A stretch of DNA of 64,000 bases from Winslowiella toletana (GCF_017875465.1 NZ_JAGGMQ010000001.1:2914001-2978000), one strand, 5' to 3'; counted from the first letter of the stretch, positions 1-9,578 are shown. A program made the numbers and translations. Notes: a model not told the origin generated them from the letters alone.

Positions 1-1
1 G

Positions 2-1480
2 GGCGGTACGCTGCATATTGCCACCGGTGTGGCGCTCTGTAGTGTAATGATTGGCTTGCCGCTTGGCGTCGCGCGCGGCCTGTTCAGGCTGCCCTGCGCG
101 CGCGTATGGGATCTGCTGTTTCTGATCCCCTTTCTGACGCCGCCCTATATCGCCGCACTCTCCTGGACGCTGGTGTTACAAACCCGTGGCTATCTCAGCC
201 AGCTGCTCGGTTTTGATCTTAATAACCTGCTGTTTAGCAGCAGCGGGATTGTGCTGGTGATGACGCTAAATATCTTTCCGGTGGTCTATTTCGCCGTCTC
301 ACGCAGCCTGCTGGCCAGTGGTCAGCGTCTGGCGACGGTGGCGCGGGTGCACGGCGCCAGCGGCTGGCAGGCGTTTCGCCATATCACCTTCCCGATGCTG
401 ACTCCGGCGCTGGCGGCCGGGGGATTACTGGCGTTTACCCTGGCGATTGAGGAGTACGGCGTGCCTGCGGCGCTTGGTTCACGCGCCGGGGTGGTGATGC
501 TGACTGTCAGCATTGAGAGGAAACTGGCCGACTGGCCAATCGATCTGCCGGGCGCTGCGATGTTGTCGCTGCTGCTGGTGGCGATTGCCCTGACGGCCTG
601 GTGGGCGCAGCGCAGGCTGGTCGGTGAGAAGGATGTCACCAGCATTACCGGCAAACCGGTGCAGGAGAGCGCGATTGATCCCGGCGTCTGGCGCGTGCCA
701 TTGCTGCTGGTAATGAGCGCGGTCGTCCTGCTGGCGGTGGTATTGCCGATTGCCTCAATGTTATTAACCGGTTTATCCGCGACCCTGTCCGGTGGTGTCA
801 GCATCGCCAATCTGACCTTTGATCACTATCGCGCGATTGTCAGCCAGCAGGGGGATGCGTCGCAGGCGCTGCTTACCAGCCTCAGTCTGGCACTGGCCTC
901 CGCGCTGATCACCGGGGCGATTGGCCTGCTGGTTTCATGGCTGGTGGTGATGCAGAAAATCCGCGGCAGGCAGCTGCTGGATGCGCTGTCACTGATGCCC
1001 GCCGCGCTGCCTGGCGTAGTGGTGGGAGTAGGATTAATTTTGCTGTGGAATCGATCCTTCTGGCCGGTTTCGCCCTATAACAGCTGGTTTATTCTGTTGC
1101 TCTCCTATTGCTGCCTGCTGTTACCCTGGCCGGTTCGCTATGTGAGTAGCGCCCTGCAGCAGCTGGGAGGGAATCTGGAACCAGCGGCGCGGGTGCATGG
1201 CGCCACGGCGATGCAGGCGCTGCGTTTTATTGTTCTGCCGCTGGTGTTTCCTGCACTGCTGGCGGCAATGTTAATGGTGTTTGCCATCGCTTCGCGCGAG
1301 CTGGTGACCTCATTGCTGCTGGCGCCGGCCGGAACGCAGACCGTTGCGGTATTTATCTGGCGCCAGTTTGAACAGGGGTCGGTCGGGCAGGGCATGGCGA
1401 TGGCAACCCTGACGCTGGTGGTGGGGCTGACGCTGATGCTGACGGCGATTTTTCTGATGCAACGCGGCGTTAAGCGCTAA
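2..1480 (+). CDS. Ferric-iron-type ABC transporter permease (5' end outside window)
   Basis: This is the inner-membrane permease of a binding-protein-dependent ABC importer. The reading frame is open to the left window edge, so the true start lies outside; 492 residues are visible and full-length relatives are roughly 500-550. It is a fused two-half permease: each half ends in an EAA loop with the same core, ARVHGASGWQAFRH at about nt 341-400 and ARVHGATAMQALRF at about nt 1187-1230, each followed by a conserved FP/LP-x-L-x-P-A helix. Many hydrophobic segments fill both halves. This duplicated layout is typical of FbpB/SfuB/AfuB-type iron permeases; putrescine- or thiamine-type permeases are related, so the substrate is inferred. 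The next gene (lpxO) is 156 bp away and unrelated, so any ATPase and binding protein genes must lie upstream. Confidence 0.8.
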   Translation, partial: GGTLHIATGVALCSVMIGLPLGVARGLFRLPCARVWDLLFLIPFLTPPYIAALSWTLVLQTRGYLSQLLGFDLNNLLFSSSGIVLVMTLNIFPVVYFAVSRSLLASGQRLATVARVHGASGWQAFRHITFPMLTPALAAGGLLAFTLAIEEYGVPAALGSRAGVVMLTVSIERKLADWPIDLPGAAMLSLLLVAIALTAWWAQRRLVGEKDVTSITGKPVQESAIDPGVWRVPLLLVMSAVVLLAVVLPIASMLLTGLSATLSGGVSIANLTFDHYRAIVSQQGDASQALLTSLSLALASALITGAIGLLVSWLVVMQKIRGRQLLDALSLMPAALPGVVVGVGLILLWNRSFWPVSPYNSWFILLLSYCCLLLPWPVRYVSSALQQLGGNLEPAARVHGATAMQALRFIVLPLVFPALLAAMLMVFAIASRELVTSLLLAPAGTQTVAVFIWRQFEQGSVGQGMAMATLTLVVGLTLMLTAIFLMQRGVKR

Positions 1481-1636
1481 CCGTGAAACTTTAAAACCCG
1501 GCTAAATGCGCGCTGGGTTGGAATTTTGATCAATAGCGCTGCGCGGTTAAAACAGCGGGTATTACAATCAGCGGGATATCAAGGGGAGCACGCGCACGGC
1601 GTGCTTAATATGTTGTTCATAGGTGCTAAGGCAATT

Positions 1637-2539
1637 ATGAAATACATTATTTTAGTCCTTTTTATTTGCTGCGTTGTGTATGTCCACTACCGGGGCCGCG
1701 TACGTTATAACTTCTGGCGTCAGCTTGCCGATCACTCAACTTTTACTGCGCCGATGAACGTCTTTATGTATCTGTTCTCGCGCGCACCTGTCACGCCTTA
1801 CCTGCAACCGGCGCAGTTTCCTGAACTGGCCTTGCTGCAACAGAACTGGCGAATCATTCGCGATGAAGGGCAAAAGCTGATGGAAATTCAGCAGATTAAA
1901 GCCTCAGATAAATACAATGATGCAGGTTTTAACTCTTTCTTTAAAACCGGCTGGAAGCGCTTCTATCTGAAATGGTATGAGGAAAGCCATCCTTCGGCGC
2001 TGGCGTTATGCCCGCAAACCACCACGTTACTGCGCGGATTGCCGTCAGTAAAAGCCGCGATGTTTGCCGAATTACCGCATGGCAGCCGTTTGCCGCGTCA
2101 CCGCGATCCCTATGCCGGTTCGCTGCGCTACCACCTCGGTCTGATCACCCCTAACGATGATCGCTGCTTTATTGAAGTGGATGGTGAGCGCTACAGCTGG
2201 CGTGATGGCGAAGGGGTACTGTTTGACGAAACCTATCTGCACTTTGCCGAAAATATGAGCGGGCAGAACCGGCTGATTCTGTTTTGTGATATCGAAAGAC
2301 CGATGCGCTACCGCTGGGCGCAGGCGGTGAACCACTGGCTGGGACGCCACCTGATGAGTGCGGCGACGGCGCCGAATGCAGACAGTGACCGCACTGGCGG
2401 CGTGAACCGGCTATTTAAATATATTTATGCAGTGCGCCTGGTTGGTAAGCGACTGAAAGCATGGAATAAACCTATCTATTATCTTATCAAGTGGATTTTA
2501 TTTGGCGGCATAGCGGTGGGGATATTTTTGGCCATTTGA
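1637..2539 (+). CDS. lpxO: LpxO, Fe(II)/2-oxoglutarate-dependent lipid A hydroxylase
   Basis: LpxO adds a 2-hydroxyl to the 3'-secondary acyl chain of lipid A at the cytoplasmic face of the inner membrane. The protein is 300 aa, close to the Salmonella enzyme. It begins with a membrane anchor (residues 3-17) and has a second hydrophobic segment at the very C terminus. The aspartyl/asparaginyl beta-hydroxylase fold is marked by the iron facial triad H155-R-D157 and H202 (in ETYLHFAEN), plus R212, expected to bind 2-oxoglutarate. A frame start 37 codons earlier exists, but ATG at 1637 is preferred because it begins directly with the membrane anchor, as in characterised LpxO. A hairpin terminator follows. 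It stands alone, with no operon partner. Confidence 0.9.
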   Translation: MKYIILVLFICCVVYVHYRGRVRYNFWRQLADHSTFTAPMNVFMYLFSRAPVTPYLQPAQFPELALLQQNWRIIRDEGQKLMEIQQIKASDKYNDAGFNSFFKTGWKRFYLKWYEESHPSALALCPQTTTLLRGLPSVKAAMFAELPHGSRLPRHRDPYAGSLRYHLGLITPNDDRCFIEVDGERYSWRDGEGVLFDETYLHFAENMSGQNRLILFCDIERPMRYRWAQAVNHWLGRHLMSAATAPNADSDRTGGVNRLFKYIYAVRLVGKRLKAWNKPIYYLIKWILFGGIAVGIFLAI

Positions 2540-2896
2540 GCAAAGCAGGGCGGGCGGCCCGGGGAGGCGTTGTAGAATCATCTGATCAGTGTGCTGGCCG
2601 CCTGTTACGGCAAAATATAAACGGGAGGTTTATTAATCTGACAGGTTGCCATTTAACAAAAAGCTGAAAAGCAAAAAGGAGAGCTTACGCTCTCCTTTCA
2701 ACATCATTTCTCTACGACAACATATTATGCTGAAGGGTTAGCCGCTGCCTAACCAACTGGATATTCGTCTTTTACAGACCGACCCCAGCCAGGGTGCCTA
2801 CGCGGGTCTCATCTGGATTTATAGAGCGGGGAGACTCAAGCACACTCTGTGCTGTTCTTTATACACCTGTCCTCATTTATGCTCAAGTGGAGCAGA
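2540..2896. other. Gene-free stretch between lpxO and the PRTase gene
   Basis: No coding region is supported here. It holds one clear terminator hairpin (2675-2698) and two weaker inverted repeats: GGTTAG/CTAACC at about 2737-2753 and GTCTC/GAGAC at about 2806-2835. Together with the AT-richer gene that follows, it looks like the edge of an accessory segment, but no transposase, integrase or direct repeat is visible. Confidence 0.4.
2675..2698. terminator. Hairpin terminator after lpxO, usable in both directions
   Basis: A perfect 10-bp stem AAAGGAGAGC / GCTCTCCTTT with a TTAC loop lies 135 bp downstream of lpxO. The A-run before it and the T-run inside the right arm allow function on either strand, so it could also end transcription of the minus-strand PRTase gene from the other side. 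Confidence 0.6.
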
Positions 2897-3712
2897 TTAC
2901 CTGCCTGAGGAACTAAACAAACAAGCGGCATCAACTGTGGCGCCAGGATATTGCTGCGATATGATATGTGCGGCAGTGCTTAAGGTGGTTCCAGTAGCCA
3001 TCAAATCATCAACAATAAGAATTCTTGTTGGTAGAAATGTTAGCGTTGGAACAATATTTAGCCTTAAAGGAGGAAGAATTCCACGGAATTTCGTCGGGAT
3101 ACTTTTCAGTGAAAATTTGCCATTTAAACCAACCTCTTTGGCTTGTAACTTTATACGGAATTCTATTCTCCGATTATTTTCGATATCAATATCTGCCTTA
3201 TCAAGAAGCATGAAGGCTTCTTCCACCGTAACCTTTCGCAAAAAATCCGTTATATGTCTGGCCTGAAATTTACGCGCAAACCGTCTGCCTGTTATATGGC
3301 TGATATTGTGCGCAGATGGCATAGAAATGATGTGCTGATATCCGGCAGGCTCTTGTGTCGCGATATTGTGTAAAATAAACCCAAAGCTATCGTAAAGCCT
3401 TCTGATACTTGCAATATCGGTGAACAATCCCTCTTTGCGTTTCAGGGCATATATCAGTGGGCAGTTATCACCAGGTTTACGCTGTTGGCGGTCACGTCTG
3501 TGCTTACCTGATAAAAGTTGTCGCCTGAAAACAGAGTAGACTTTTAAGTCGCCTGATTTCTCAATCGTGGGATTTCCTTCGGGGCTGGTCAGTAGCCAAT
3601 CCCGGCAAGAGTGATCAACGATAACATGCTGTCCCTGCAATATTAATCCCACAATACGTTCCCCTGAAAATAAGGAAGCAGCAGTATAACAGCCTGTGAA
3701 TATCAGCTGCAT
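2897..3712 (-). CDS. Orphan ComF-like phosphoribosyltransferase-domain protein
   Basis: The 271-aa protein has a C-terminal type I phosphoribosyltransferase signature, ILIVDDLMATGTT at residues 231-243, which binds PRPP in this superfamily. Earlier segments match the ComF layout: LIYALKRKEG (86-95), like the ComF L-x-LK-x-G motif, and IISMPSAHNISHITGRRFARK (128-148), like the ComF PVP...R-G-F-N motif. The usual N-terminal zinc finger of ComF is not evident. No partner gene is adjacent; the known Enterobacterales neighbours (lpxO side and tRNA-Phe/yjdC side) flank it. Its sequence is clearly AT-richer than the surrounding backbone and it sits beside a tRNA gene, both signs of transfer. No convincing ribosome binding site precedes the ATG, so the start is uncertain. 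Function unknown; PRTase effectors occur in some defence systems such as certain retrons, but no reverse transcriptase or partner is visible here. Confidence 0.6.
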   Translation of the reverse strand: MQLIFTGCYTAASLFSGERIVGLILQGQHVIVDHSCRDWLLTSPEGNPTIEKSGDLKVYSVFRRQLLSGKHRRDRQQRKPGDNCPLIYALKRKEGLFTDIASIRRLYDSFGFILHNIATQEPAGYQHIISMPSAHNISHITGRRFARKFQARHITDFLRKVTVEEAFMLLDKADIDIENNRRIEFRIKLQAKEVGLNGKFSLKSIPTKFRGILPPLRLNIVPTLTFLPTRILIVDDLMATGTTLSTAAHIISQQYPGATVDAACLFSSSGR

Positions 3713-3845
3713 CTGGTTGTGGGGAGTGTCGGGGTGTGGTTTTGCGTGCTGGAGCAGAAATTGTTTTTGGTTGTTAGTCAGGCAGTTTGCCGGCGATAAA
3801 GGGGAAGGCGATCAGAGGGGGTAACATTGTCAGACCCCGGAAAGC

Positions 3846-3869
3846 AAAAAACCAGCCACAGGCTGGTTT
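3846..3869 (-). terminator. Terminator of tRNA-Phe
   Basis: Read on the minus strand, just past the tRNA-Phe gene, a 9-bp stem (AAACCAGCC / GGCTGGTTT, 3-nt loop) runs into a T-run, the expected rho-independent terminator. Confidence 0.8.
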
Positions 3870-3878
3870 CTTTAAAGA

Positions 3879-3954
3879 TGGTGCCCGAACCCGGAATCGA
3901 ACCAGGGACACGGGGATTTTCAATCCCCTGCTCTACCGACTGAGCTATTCGGGC
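3879..3954 (-). tRNA. tRNA-Phe (GAA)
   Basis: A 76-nt tRNA gene with encoded CCA at 3879-3881. The acceptor stem GCCCGAA/TTCGGGC, D arm, anticodon loop TTGAAAA (anticodon GAA) and T arm GGTTCGATTCC are all present and pair well. Its position before yjdC-dsbD matches pheU of E. coli. tRNA-Phe is a common island insertion point, and the AT-rich PRTase gene lies just past its 3' end. Confidence 0.97.
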
Positions 3955-4053
3955 AACGGGGCGCATTAAACCGTAAAGGCCGTCTGGCGTCAACGGCTTT
4001 CTGTGAAAAATACGCCAACTGCCTGATTTTCATTCAGCCAGAGTAAATCTTCA

Positions 4054-4632
4054 TCAGGTCAGGGCGCCATTTTTGCGGCAAAGGGCAAAACGCAGTACAT
4101 CTTCCGCCAGCTGGCGTGCGGTCGCGACATCCTGCACTTTACGTTTTACCAGCAGCCGGCTCAGGCAACCTTCCAGAATTAACTCCATCTGCTCCGCCAC
4201 CAGCGCGGGATTATCCGTCTCCAGTTCACTCAACAGCTGATGGGTGTACTCCCAGGACGCGCGTTTTTGCTGTTCGGCCAGCTGGTGAATCGGATGGTCG
4301 GTTTGCGGATAGAAACTGCAGGCGGCGATAAACAGGCAACCCGGAAAGCGGCCATTATTTACTGACTCTTCCAGTACCTTATAACGTGCCAGCAGCTTGT
4401 CTTCGGCGTTTAGCGTCTCATCCAGCAGCAGCTGGCGGCGCCAGCCATCAATCTGCTGACCATGAAAACGCAGGGCGTCGTACAGCAGGGCATGGCGATC
4501 GGGCCAGAAGCGCTGAAGCTGTTCTTCACTCAGGTTCACGTCGCCAGCCAGCATCGTTAACGATGTGGTGGCTGCCAGTCCGTTTTGCTCAAGCACGTTT
4601 AGCGCATGCTCGAGTACTTGTTCACGTTGCAA
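4054..4632 (-). CDS. yjdC: YjdC, TetR-family transcriptional regulator
   Basis: A 192-aa protein matching E. coli YjdC throughout, ending in the family-typical GALT. Residues 1-50 form a TetR-like helix-turn-helix region ([11 protein letters not shown]...[17 protein letters not shown]). The C-terminal ligand domain carries [13 protein letters not shown] (97-109) and [12 protein letters not shown]. The start is a TTG preceded by GAGGAG, and this exactly aligns with the E. coli N terminus. It sits 31 bp downstream of dsbD in the same direction, so co-transcription with cutA-dsbD is likely. The ligand and targets are not known. Confidence 0.9.
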   Translation of the reverse strand: MQREQVLEHALNVLEQNGLAATTSLTMLAGDVNLSEEQLQRFWPDRHALLYDALRFHGQQIDGWRRQLLLDETLNAEDKLLARYKVLEESVNNGRFPGCLFIAACSFYPQTDHPIHQLAEQQKRASWEYTHQLLSELETDNPALVAEQMELILEGCLSRLLVKRKVQDVATARQLAEDVLRFALCRKNGALT

Positions 4633-4663
4633 GTGAAGCTCCTCTTGAATGCGTGTTTCTCAT

Positions 4664-6382
4664 TTAGCGCGCGACTTTCTGCAAATGCGCAGCAAAAGTT
4701 GCGGCATTCATATAACCCGTTATACGTGAATCAGGGATCTCATTTCCGTTGGCGTCAAAAAAAAGGATAGTCGGTAATCCCAGTACCTGTAAATGCGCCA
4801 GTAATGCGCTGTCACTGCTGTTGTTGCGCGTTACATCCGCTTGCAGCAGTTGTAACGAAGCCAGTGAGCGCTGCACCTGTGGATCGCTAAAGGTGTACTT
4901 CTCAAACTCTTTACAGGCGACGCACCAGTCAGCATACAGATCGAGCATACTGATTTTAGCCTGATTATTTTGCAGCGCATGACGCAAATCTTCGTTGGTG
5001 GTGATGCGGGTAAAATTGAGATGAGCTGCGTTACTGACACTCTGCGGCGCGCCAAAAGCCCAGTCCTGTAATGGACGCACGCTGATTAGCGCCGCCAGCA
5101 GCAGCAGCAGTTGTAATCCACGCAGCCAGCCTTTAGCTGAACGCAGGCTGATAATAAACGCCCAGCCAAAGAACGCGACGCCCAGCAGGCTCCACAGGCG
5201 CAACCCCCACTGTTCACCGATCACCCGCTCCAGTAAAAATACCGGCAGCGCCAGAATGACAAAGCCAAAACCCTCTTTCACCGTCTGCATCCACGGGCCG
5301 CTTTTAGGCAGCAGTTTATTGCCAAACAGCGTGACCACAATCAGCGGCAGTCCCATCCCGAGGGCATACAGATAGAGGGTTCCCGCCCCCGCCAGCATAT
5401 TGCCGCTCTGGGCGATATACAGCAGGATAGCGCTCAGCGGCGCGGTGGTGCATGGCGAGCAGATTAAGCCCGCCAGCGCCCCCATCAGCAATACGCCCGG
5501 CAGCGAGCCGCCTTGCTGGCGATTACTCCACAACGTCAGGCGGGTTTGCAGCGCAGAAGGCAGTTGCAGGCTGAACAGGCCAAACATCGACAGTGCCAGC
5601 AACACAAACAGCGTCGACAGGCCGATCAGCACATAAGGGTGTTGCAGCGCCGCCTGGAAGCGCAGCCCGGCAGCCGCCACCACCACGCCCATCAGGGTGT
5701 AGGTCAGCGCCATCCCCTGCACATACACCAGCGCCAGAGCCAGCAGACGCGCGAAGGAGAGGCGCTGGCTACCGCCGAGAATAATACCGGAGATCAGCGG
5801 ATACATCGGCAGCACGCAAGGGGTAAACGCCACGCCAATCCCAATCAGCAGCGCCCACAGCGGCGAGAAGGGCAGTTTGCTTACCGGCGCAATGCTGGCC
5901 GGTGCAGGCTGGCGGTTATCAGCGGCAGGCGGTGCGGTATTTGCCGCGACCTTGCTTAGCGGAATATCGCGGCTTTCCGGTGGATAGCAGAAACCGGCGG
6001 CGGCGCAGCCCTGATAAGTCACGCGCAACGTTGCGTCGCCATCAGCCTGTAACAGGGTCAGCGGCAGGGTTATATCATCAGGGTAGATCTCGGTTTTGCC
6101 GTAGAACTCATCCTCATGGGCTTTGCCGGTCGGCAGCGTGTAGGCCGCCAGCCGCGCGGCATGTGGCTCAATGCTAATCTGCTGGCGATACAGGTAGTAA
6201 CCAGGTTTCACCTGCCAGCTAAGGGTTAGCTGACTGGCTTTCTGACTGAAATCAAAAACAAATGCCTGATTGACCGGTACAAACTGGCTGTTGCCTGGTT
6301 GTCCGAACAGCGAGGCGCTGGCCTGAAGGCTGAACAGGCCAATGATCAGAATAAAAGCTAACTTAACGATGCGCTGAGCCAT
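4664..6382 (-). CDS. dsbD: DsbD (DipZ), thiol:disulfide interchange protein
   Basis: DsbD carries electrons from cytoplasmic thioredoxin across the inner membrane to keep periplasmic DsbC, DsbG and cytochrome c maturation proteins reduced. All three cysteine pairs are visible in the 572-aa protein: C126/C132 in the periplasmic alpha domain, C189/C311 in the eight-helix beta domain (TPCVLP and SPCTTAP, with the same 122-residue spacing as E. coli), and C487-VA-C490 in the C-terminal thioredoxin-like gamma domain (ADWCVACK). Residues 1-23 form a signal peptide. The start lies inside the end of cutA (25-bp overlap), as in E. coli, pointing to translational coupling. Confidence 0.97.
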   Translation of the reverse strand: MAQRIVKLAFILIIGLFSLQASASLFGQPGNSQFVPVNQAFVFDFSQKASQLTLSWQVKPGYYLYRQQISIEPHAARLAAYTLPTGKAHEDEFYGKTEIYPDDITLPLTLLQADGDATLRVTYQGCAAAGFCYPPESRDIPLSKVAANTAPPAADNRQPAPASIAPVSKLPFSPLWALLIGIGVAFTPCVLPMYPLISGIILGGSQRLSFARLLALALVYVQGMALTYTLMGVVVAAAGLRFQAALQHPYVLIGLSTLFVLLALSMFGLFSLQLPSALQTRLTLWSNRQQGGSLPGVLLMGALAGLICSPCTTAPLSAILLYIAQSGNMLAGAGTLYLYALGMGLPLIVVTLFGNKLLPKSGPWMQTVKEGFGFVILALPVFLLERVIGEQWGLRLWSLLGVAFFGWAFIISLRSAKGWLRGLQLLLLLAALISVRPLQDWAFGAPQSVSNAAHLNFTRITTNEDLRHALQNNQAKISMLDLYADWCVACKEFEKYTFSDPQVQRSLASLQLLQADVTRNNSSDSALLAHLQVLGLPTILFFDANGNEIPDSRITGYMNAATFAAHLQKVAR

Positions 6383-6681
6383 GACAGGTAATCACTCTCT
6401 CCATGTTGTACGGGCAAAACCAGCAGTTCCGGCGTCTGGTAAGGATGTGCGGCTTTCAGTAAATCAATCAGCGCCTGCTGATGAGTGACATCACTTTTCA
6501 GCAGCATCTGAACTTCGGCAGTCTGTTCAAGTTTCCCTTCCCAGTAATAGAGTGAAGTGGCGCCAGGCAGCAGGGTGATACAGGCGGCAAGCTTAGCCGC
6601 CAGCGCCTGCTCGGCTAACTCCTGGGCGCTATCTTCATCCGGTGCGGTGCAGAGCACCACCACAGCAGTGGACGGGTTCAT
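6358..6681 (-). CDS. cutA: CutA, divalent-cation tolerance protein
   Basis: A small trimeric PII-like cytoplasmic protein linked to copper tolerance in E. coli. The 107-aa product has the family landmarks [15 protein letters not shown] (9-23), the [19 protein letters not shown] stretch with the copper-ligand cysteine, and the C-terminal [13 protein letters not shown]. It is the first gene of a cutA-dsbD-yjdC run on the minus strand. In E. coli dcuA separates cutA from aspA; here only 147 bp with a terminator lie between them. The exact role of CutA remains poorly understood. Confidence 0.95.
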   Translation of the reverse strand: MNPSTAVVVLCTAPDEDSAQELAEQALAAKLAACITLLPGATSLYYWEGKLEQTAEVQMLLKSDVTHQQALIDLLKAAHPYQTPELLVLPVQHGESDYLSWLSASLS

Positions 6682-6767
6682 AATGCACTCCTTCAGGGAT
6701 ATCAGCAGACTATATCATGGGCGGTTTGCGCAGGCTTTTTCAGGATGTAAATAGCAGCGACCACAAT

Positions 6768-6802
6768 AAAAAAGGCACGTCGTTCTGAGAACTGACGTGC
6801 CT
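6768..6802 (-). terminator. Terminator of aspA
   Basis: On the minus strand after aspA: a 9-bp stem (AGGCACGTC / GACGTGCCT) with an inner GTTC/GAAC extension, followed by a T-run. It separates aspA from cutA. Confidence 0.85.
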
Positions 6803-6828
6803 GTAAAAATGGCTAAGTAGTCGATGTT

Positions 6829-8265
6829 TTATTGTTCGTTTTCATCGGTATAGCGTTTGGCTTTATAGGCCGGGTGCATCAGGTTCTGGATCGAGAAAAT
6901 ATCGTCGAGTTCCGCTTCGGTCAGCAGGCCGCGTTCCAGCACCACTTCGCGTACGCTCTTACCGGTCTCCGCACAGATCTTACCGACGATATCGCCGTTA
7001 TGGTGGCCAATATACGGATTCAGATACGTCACGATGCCGATGGAGTTAAACACATAGGCTTCACACACCGCTTTATTCGCGGTAATGCCGTTGATGCATT
7101 TTTCCAGCAGGTTGTAACAGGCGTTGGTCAGAATATGGATTGACTCAAACAGCGCCTGGCCAATCACCGGTTCCATCACGTTCAGCTGCAGCTGACCGGC
7201 TTCTGACGCCATGGTGACGGTGATATCGTTGCCAATTACCTTAAAGCACACCTGGTTTACCACTTCCGGCACCACCGGGTTGACCTTGGCGGGCATAATC
7301 GACGAACCGGCCTGCAATTCCGGCAGGTTGATCTCATTCAGACCGGAACGCGGGCCGGAAGAGAGCAGGCGCAGGTCGTTACAGATTTTCGACAGTTTTA
7401 CCGCCAGGCGCTTCAGCGAGGAGTGCACCATCACGTAAGCACCGCAGTCGGAGGTGGCTTCAATCAGATCTTCCGCCGGAATGCAGGGCAGGTTGCTCAC
7501 TTCCGCCAGTTTCTGCACCGCCAGCTGCTGATAGCCTTCCGGGGTGTTCAGACGGGTGCCGATGGCGGTAGCGCCAAGGTTCACTTCCAGCAGCAGTTCC
7601 GCAGTGCGCAGGATGCTGCGGATCTCTTCATTCAGCAGCACGTTAAAAGCATGGAACTCCTGACCAAGCGTCATTGGCACCGCATCCTGCAACTGGGTGC
7701 GGCCCATTTTCAGCACCGATTCAAACTCCACGGCTTTACGCTGGAAGCCTTCGCCTAACTGGCCGATGGCATCCAGTAATTTCAGGATCGAGCTGTAGAC
7801 CGCAATACGAAAACCGGTAGGGTAGGCATCATTGGTTGACTGGCATTTGTTAACATGGTCGTTCGGGTTGAGGAACTGATAGTCGCCTTTCTGATGGCCC
7901 ATCAGCTCAAGGCCAATGTTGGCCAGCACCTCATTGGTGTTCATATTTACCGAGGTTCCGGCGCCGCCCTGGTAAACATCCACCGGGAACTGATCCATAC
8001 ATTTGCCGTTATTCAGCACTTCATCACAGGCCTGAATAATGGTGTTGGCGATATTGCGCGGAATAGTCTGAAGTTCCTTATTCGCCATTGCCGCTGCTTT
8101 TTTCACCATTACCATGCCGCGCACAAATTCAGGGATATCGCTGATTTTGCTGTTACTGATATAAAAATTTTCAATCGCACGCAGAGTATGAACACCATAA
8201 TAGGCATCAGCCGGAACTTCCCGCATGCCTAGCAGGTCTTCTTCGATACGAATGTTTTGAGTCAT
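6829..8265 (-). CDS. aspA: AspA, aspartate ammonia-lyase
   Basis: Converts L-aspartate to fumarate and ammonia in the cytoplasm; in anaerobic growth it supplies fumarate to the fumarate reductase encoded 8 kb away. The 478-aa length equals the E. coli enzyme. The superfamily signature [11 protein letters not shown] is at residues 320-330 and contains the catalytic serine loop; the other active-site regions are [12 protein letters not shown] (101-112) and the [10 protein letters not shown] region (137-146). It is monocistronic, with its own terminator and a 343-bp divergent promoter region shared with fxsA. Unlike E. coli, no dcuA dicarboxylate carrier follows. Confidence 0.98.
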   Translation of the reverse strand: MTQNIRIEEDLLGMREVPADAYYGVHTLRAIENFYISNSKISDIPEFVRGMVMVKKAAAMANKELQTIPRNIANTIIQACDEVLNNGKCMDQFPVDVYQGGAGTSVNMNTNEVLANIGLELMGHQKGDYQFLNPNDHVNKCQSTNDAYPTGFRIAVYSSILKLLDAIGQLGEGFQRKAVEFESVLKMGRTQLQDAVPMTLGQEFHAFNVLLNEEIRSILRTAELLLEVNLGATAIGTRLNTPEGYQQLAVQKLAEVSNLPCIPAEDLIEATSDCGAYVMVHSSLKRLAVKLSKICNDLRLLSSGPRSGLNEINLPELQAGSSIMPAKVNPVVPEVVNQVCFKVIGNDITVTMASEAGQLQLNVMEPVIGQALFESIHILTNACYNLLEKCINGITANKAVCEAYVFNSIGIVTYLNPYIGHHNGDIVGKICAETGKSVREVVLERGLLTEAELDDIFSIQNLMHPAYKAKRYTDENEQ

Positions 8266-8608
8266 GAGAACCTTCTTGTTATAGCTACCGGTTAAAACAT
8301 CACAAACGATGTGATTATTTTGTCGTGGATGGTCTGTGCCGATATTTTATCCATTATCGGTCAGGCGAGCACGATCATATGCTGTTACGTCAGAAATGCC
8401 GCAATCCAGATCACTTTCCGGCAATTTATTAACGAGACGGTGTTAACAATATGTGATCTTAGCCTCAAAAATAAGCCGGTACAGGAAATTCAACATATCA
8501 GGTTGAAAAAGGCGCTTCGCGCTACCATCTATTTGGATACGATCGCAATGATCGCCATTTTCTGCCGTCGCGCATGATGCGGGATGGCCTTACCACCAGG
8601 AGATTACT
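8266..8608. promoter_or_regulatory. aspA-fxsA divergent intergenic region
   Basis: This 343-bp non-coding region must hold the promoters for aspA (leftward) and fxsA (rightward). An inverted repeat TCACA-N5-TGTGA lies at about 8298-8312 and a TGTGA half-site at about 8453; neither has the 6-bp spacing and orientation of a good CRP site, so no operator is claimed. A short open frame here has no ribosome binding site and is not called. Confidence 0.4.
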
Positions 8609-9067
8609 GTGCGCTGGTTACCATTATTAGTGTTTTTTCTGCTGGCCTGGATTGAGATTTCGCTGTTTATCCAGGTGGCACACGTGATGGGCGTACTGCT
8701 CACCATGCTTCTGGTGGTCTTCACCTCCTGCATCGGCGTCTCGCTGGTGAAAAATCAGGGCGTGAAGAACTTTATGCTGATGCAGCAGAAGATGGCGGCG
8801 GGTGAGAGTCCGGCTGCCGAGATGATCAAAAGCGTTTCGCTGATTATCGCCGGTTTCCTGCTGCTGCTGCCCGGCTTCTTTACCGATTTTATCGGTCTGT
8901 TGCTGTTGCTGCCGCCGGTGCAGAAGCACCTGACGATTAAACTGATGCCGCATTTGCGCGTCTGGCGCGGTCCGGGCGCCGGTCCCGATAGCGGACAGAC
9001 GTTTGATGGTGAGTTTGAGCGTAAAGATGTTAACCGCATCGAACATGACGATCATAAGGATCGTTAA
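8609..9067 (+). CDS. fxsA: FxsA, inner-membrane protein
   Basis: A polytopic inner-membrane protein of the FxsA family, known in E. coli for relieving F-plasmid exclusion of phage T7 when overproduced; its normal role is unclear. The 152-aa product has hydrophobic segments at about residues 3-20, 24-46 and 73-106, with family motifs EISLFIQVAHVMG (11-23) and LLLPGFFTDFIGLLLLLPP (85-103), then a hydrophilic tail rich in D, E, H and R. The start is GTG with a good upstream AGGAG. A terminator follows, so it is separate from groESL. Confidence 0.92.
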   Translation: MRWLPLLVFFLLAWIEISLFIQVAHVMGVLLTMLLVVFTSCIGVSLVKNQGVKNFMLMQQKMAAGESPAAEMIKSVSLIIAGFLLLLPGFFTDFIGLLLLLPPVQKHLTIKLMPHLRVWRGPGAGPDSGQTFDGEFERKDVNRIEHDDHKDR

Positions 9068-9084
9068 CATCAACGATATCAATG

Positions 9085-9115
9085 ATGGGTGGAGCATGCT
9101 TCACCCATTTTTTTT
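9085..9115 (+). terminator. Terminator of fxsA
   Basis: ATGGGTG / CACCCAT stem enclosing the self-complementary AGCATGCT, followed by eight Ts. Confidence 0.85.
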
Positions 9116-9176
9116 GGCTGCTTGTCGCGTAAATAGCCGATTATTCGCGTGAAAAGAAAAAAAATATTTTTTTGCC

Positions 9177-9205
9177 CTTGAAAGCGGACGCCGCTGGCCC
9201 TATCT
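9177..9205 (+). promoter_or_regulatory. Sigma-32 heat-shock promoter of groESL
   Basis: CTTGAAA (9177-9183), 14 bp, then CCCTATCT (9198-9205). This matches the RpoH consensus CTTGAAA-N13-15-CCCCATNT, at the place where E. coli groE has its heat-shock promoter, about 80 bp before groES. No CIRCE element is seen. Confidence 0.85.
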
Positions 9206-9284
9206 CTTCCGTCACGAGGCCGAGAGCAAATGTGCGCGGCTTTCATCCCAAAATAGATTGGACTTCTCAAAGGAGAGCTATCAC

Positions 9285-9578
9285 ATGAAAATTCGTCCAT
9301 TGCACGATCGTGTAATTGTTAAGCGTAAAGAAGTTGAATCCAAATCTGCTGGCGGCATCGTTCTGACCGGCTCTGCGGCCGCGAAATCGACCCGTGGTGA
9401 AGTTCTGGCGGTGGGCAATGGCCGCATCCTGGAAAGCGGTGACGTGAAGCCACTGGACGTGAAAGTGGGCGATGTGGTCATTTTCAACGAAGGCTACGGC
9501 GCAAAAACTGAAAAGATCGACAATGAAGAAGTGTTGATCATCTCTGAAAGCGACATCCTGGCGGTTGTTGAAGCGTAA
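9285..9578 (+). CDS. groES: GroES (Cpn10), co-chaperonin
   Basis: Forms the heptameric lid of the GroEL folding chamber. The 97-aa product begins [10 protein letters not shown], has the mobile loop at about residues 17-32 (SAGGIVLTG) and ends in SDILAVVEA. The ATG at 9285 follows a strong AAAGGAGAG; a frame extension nine codons upstream is ignored because it would bury that site and break the conserved N terminus. It is co-transcribed with groEL (48-bp gap) from the RpoH promoter at 9177. Confidence 0.98.
   Translation: MKIRPLHDRVIVKRKEVESKSAGGIVLTGSAAAKSTRGEVLAVGNGRILESGDVKPLDVKVGDVVIFNEGYGAKTEKIDNEEVLIISESDILAVVEA

Noticed and set aside
2700..2860. tRNA-like or attachment-site remnant in the lpxO-PRTase gap
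   Set aside because: Short inverted repeats are present, but no cloverleaf and no match to the tRNA-Phe 3' end could be drawn.
8311..8577. 88-codon open frame between aspA and fxsA
   Set aside because: No ribosome binding site, no recognisable domain, and it lies in the expected divergent promoter region.
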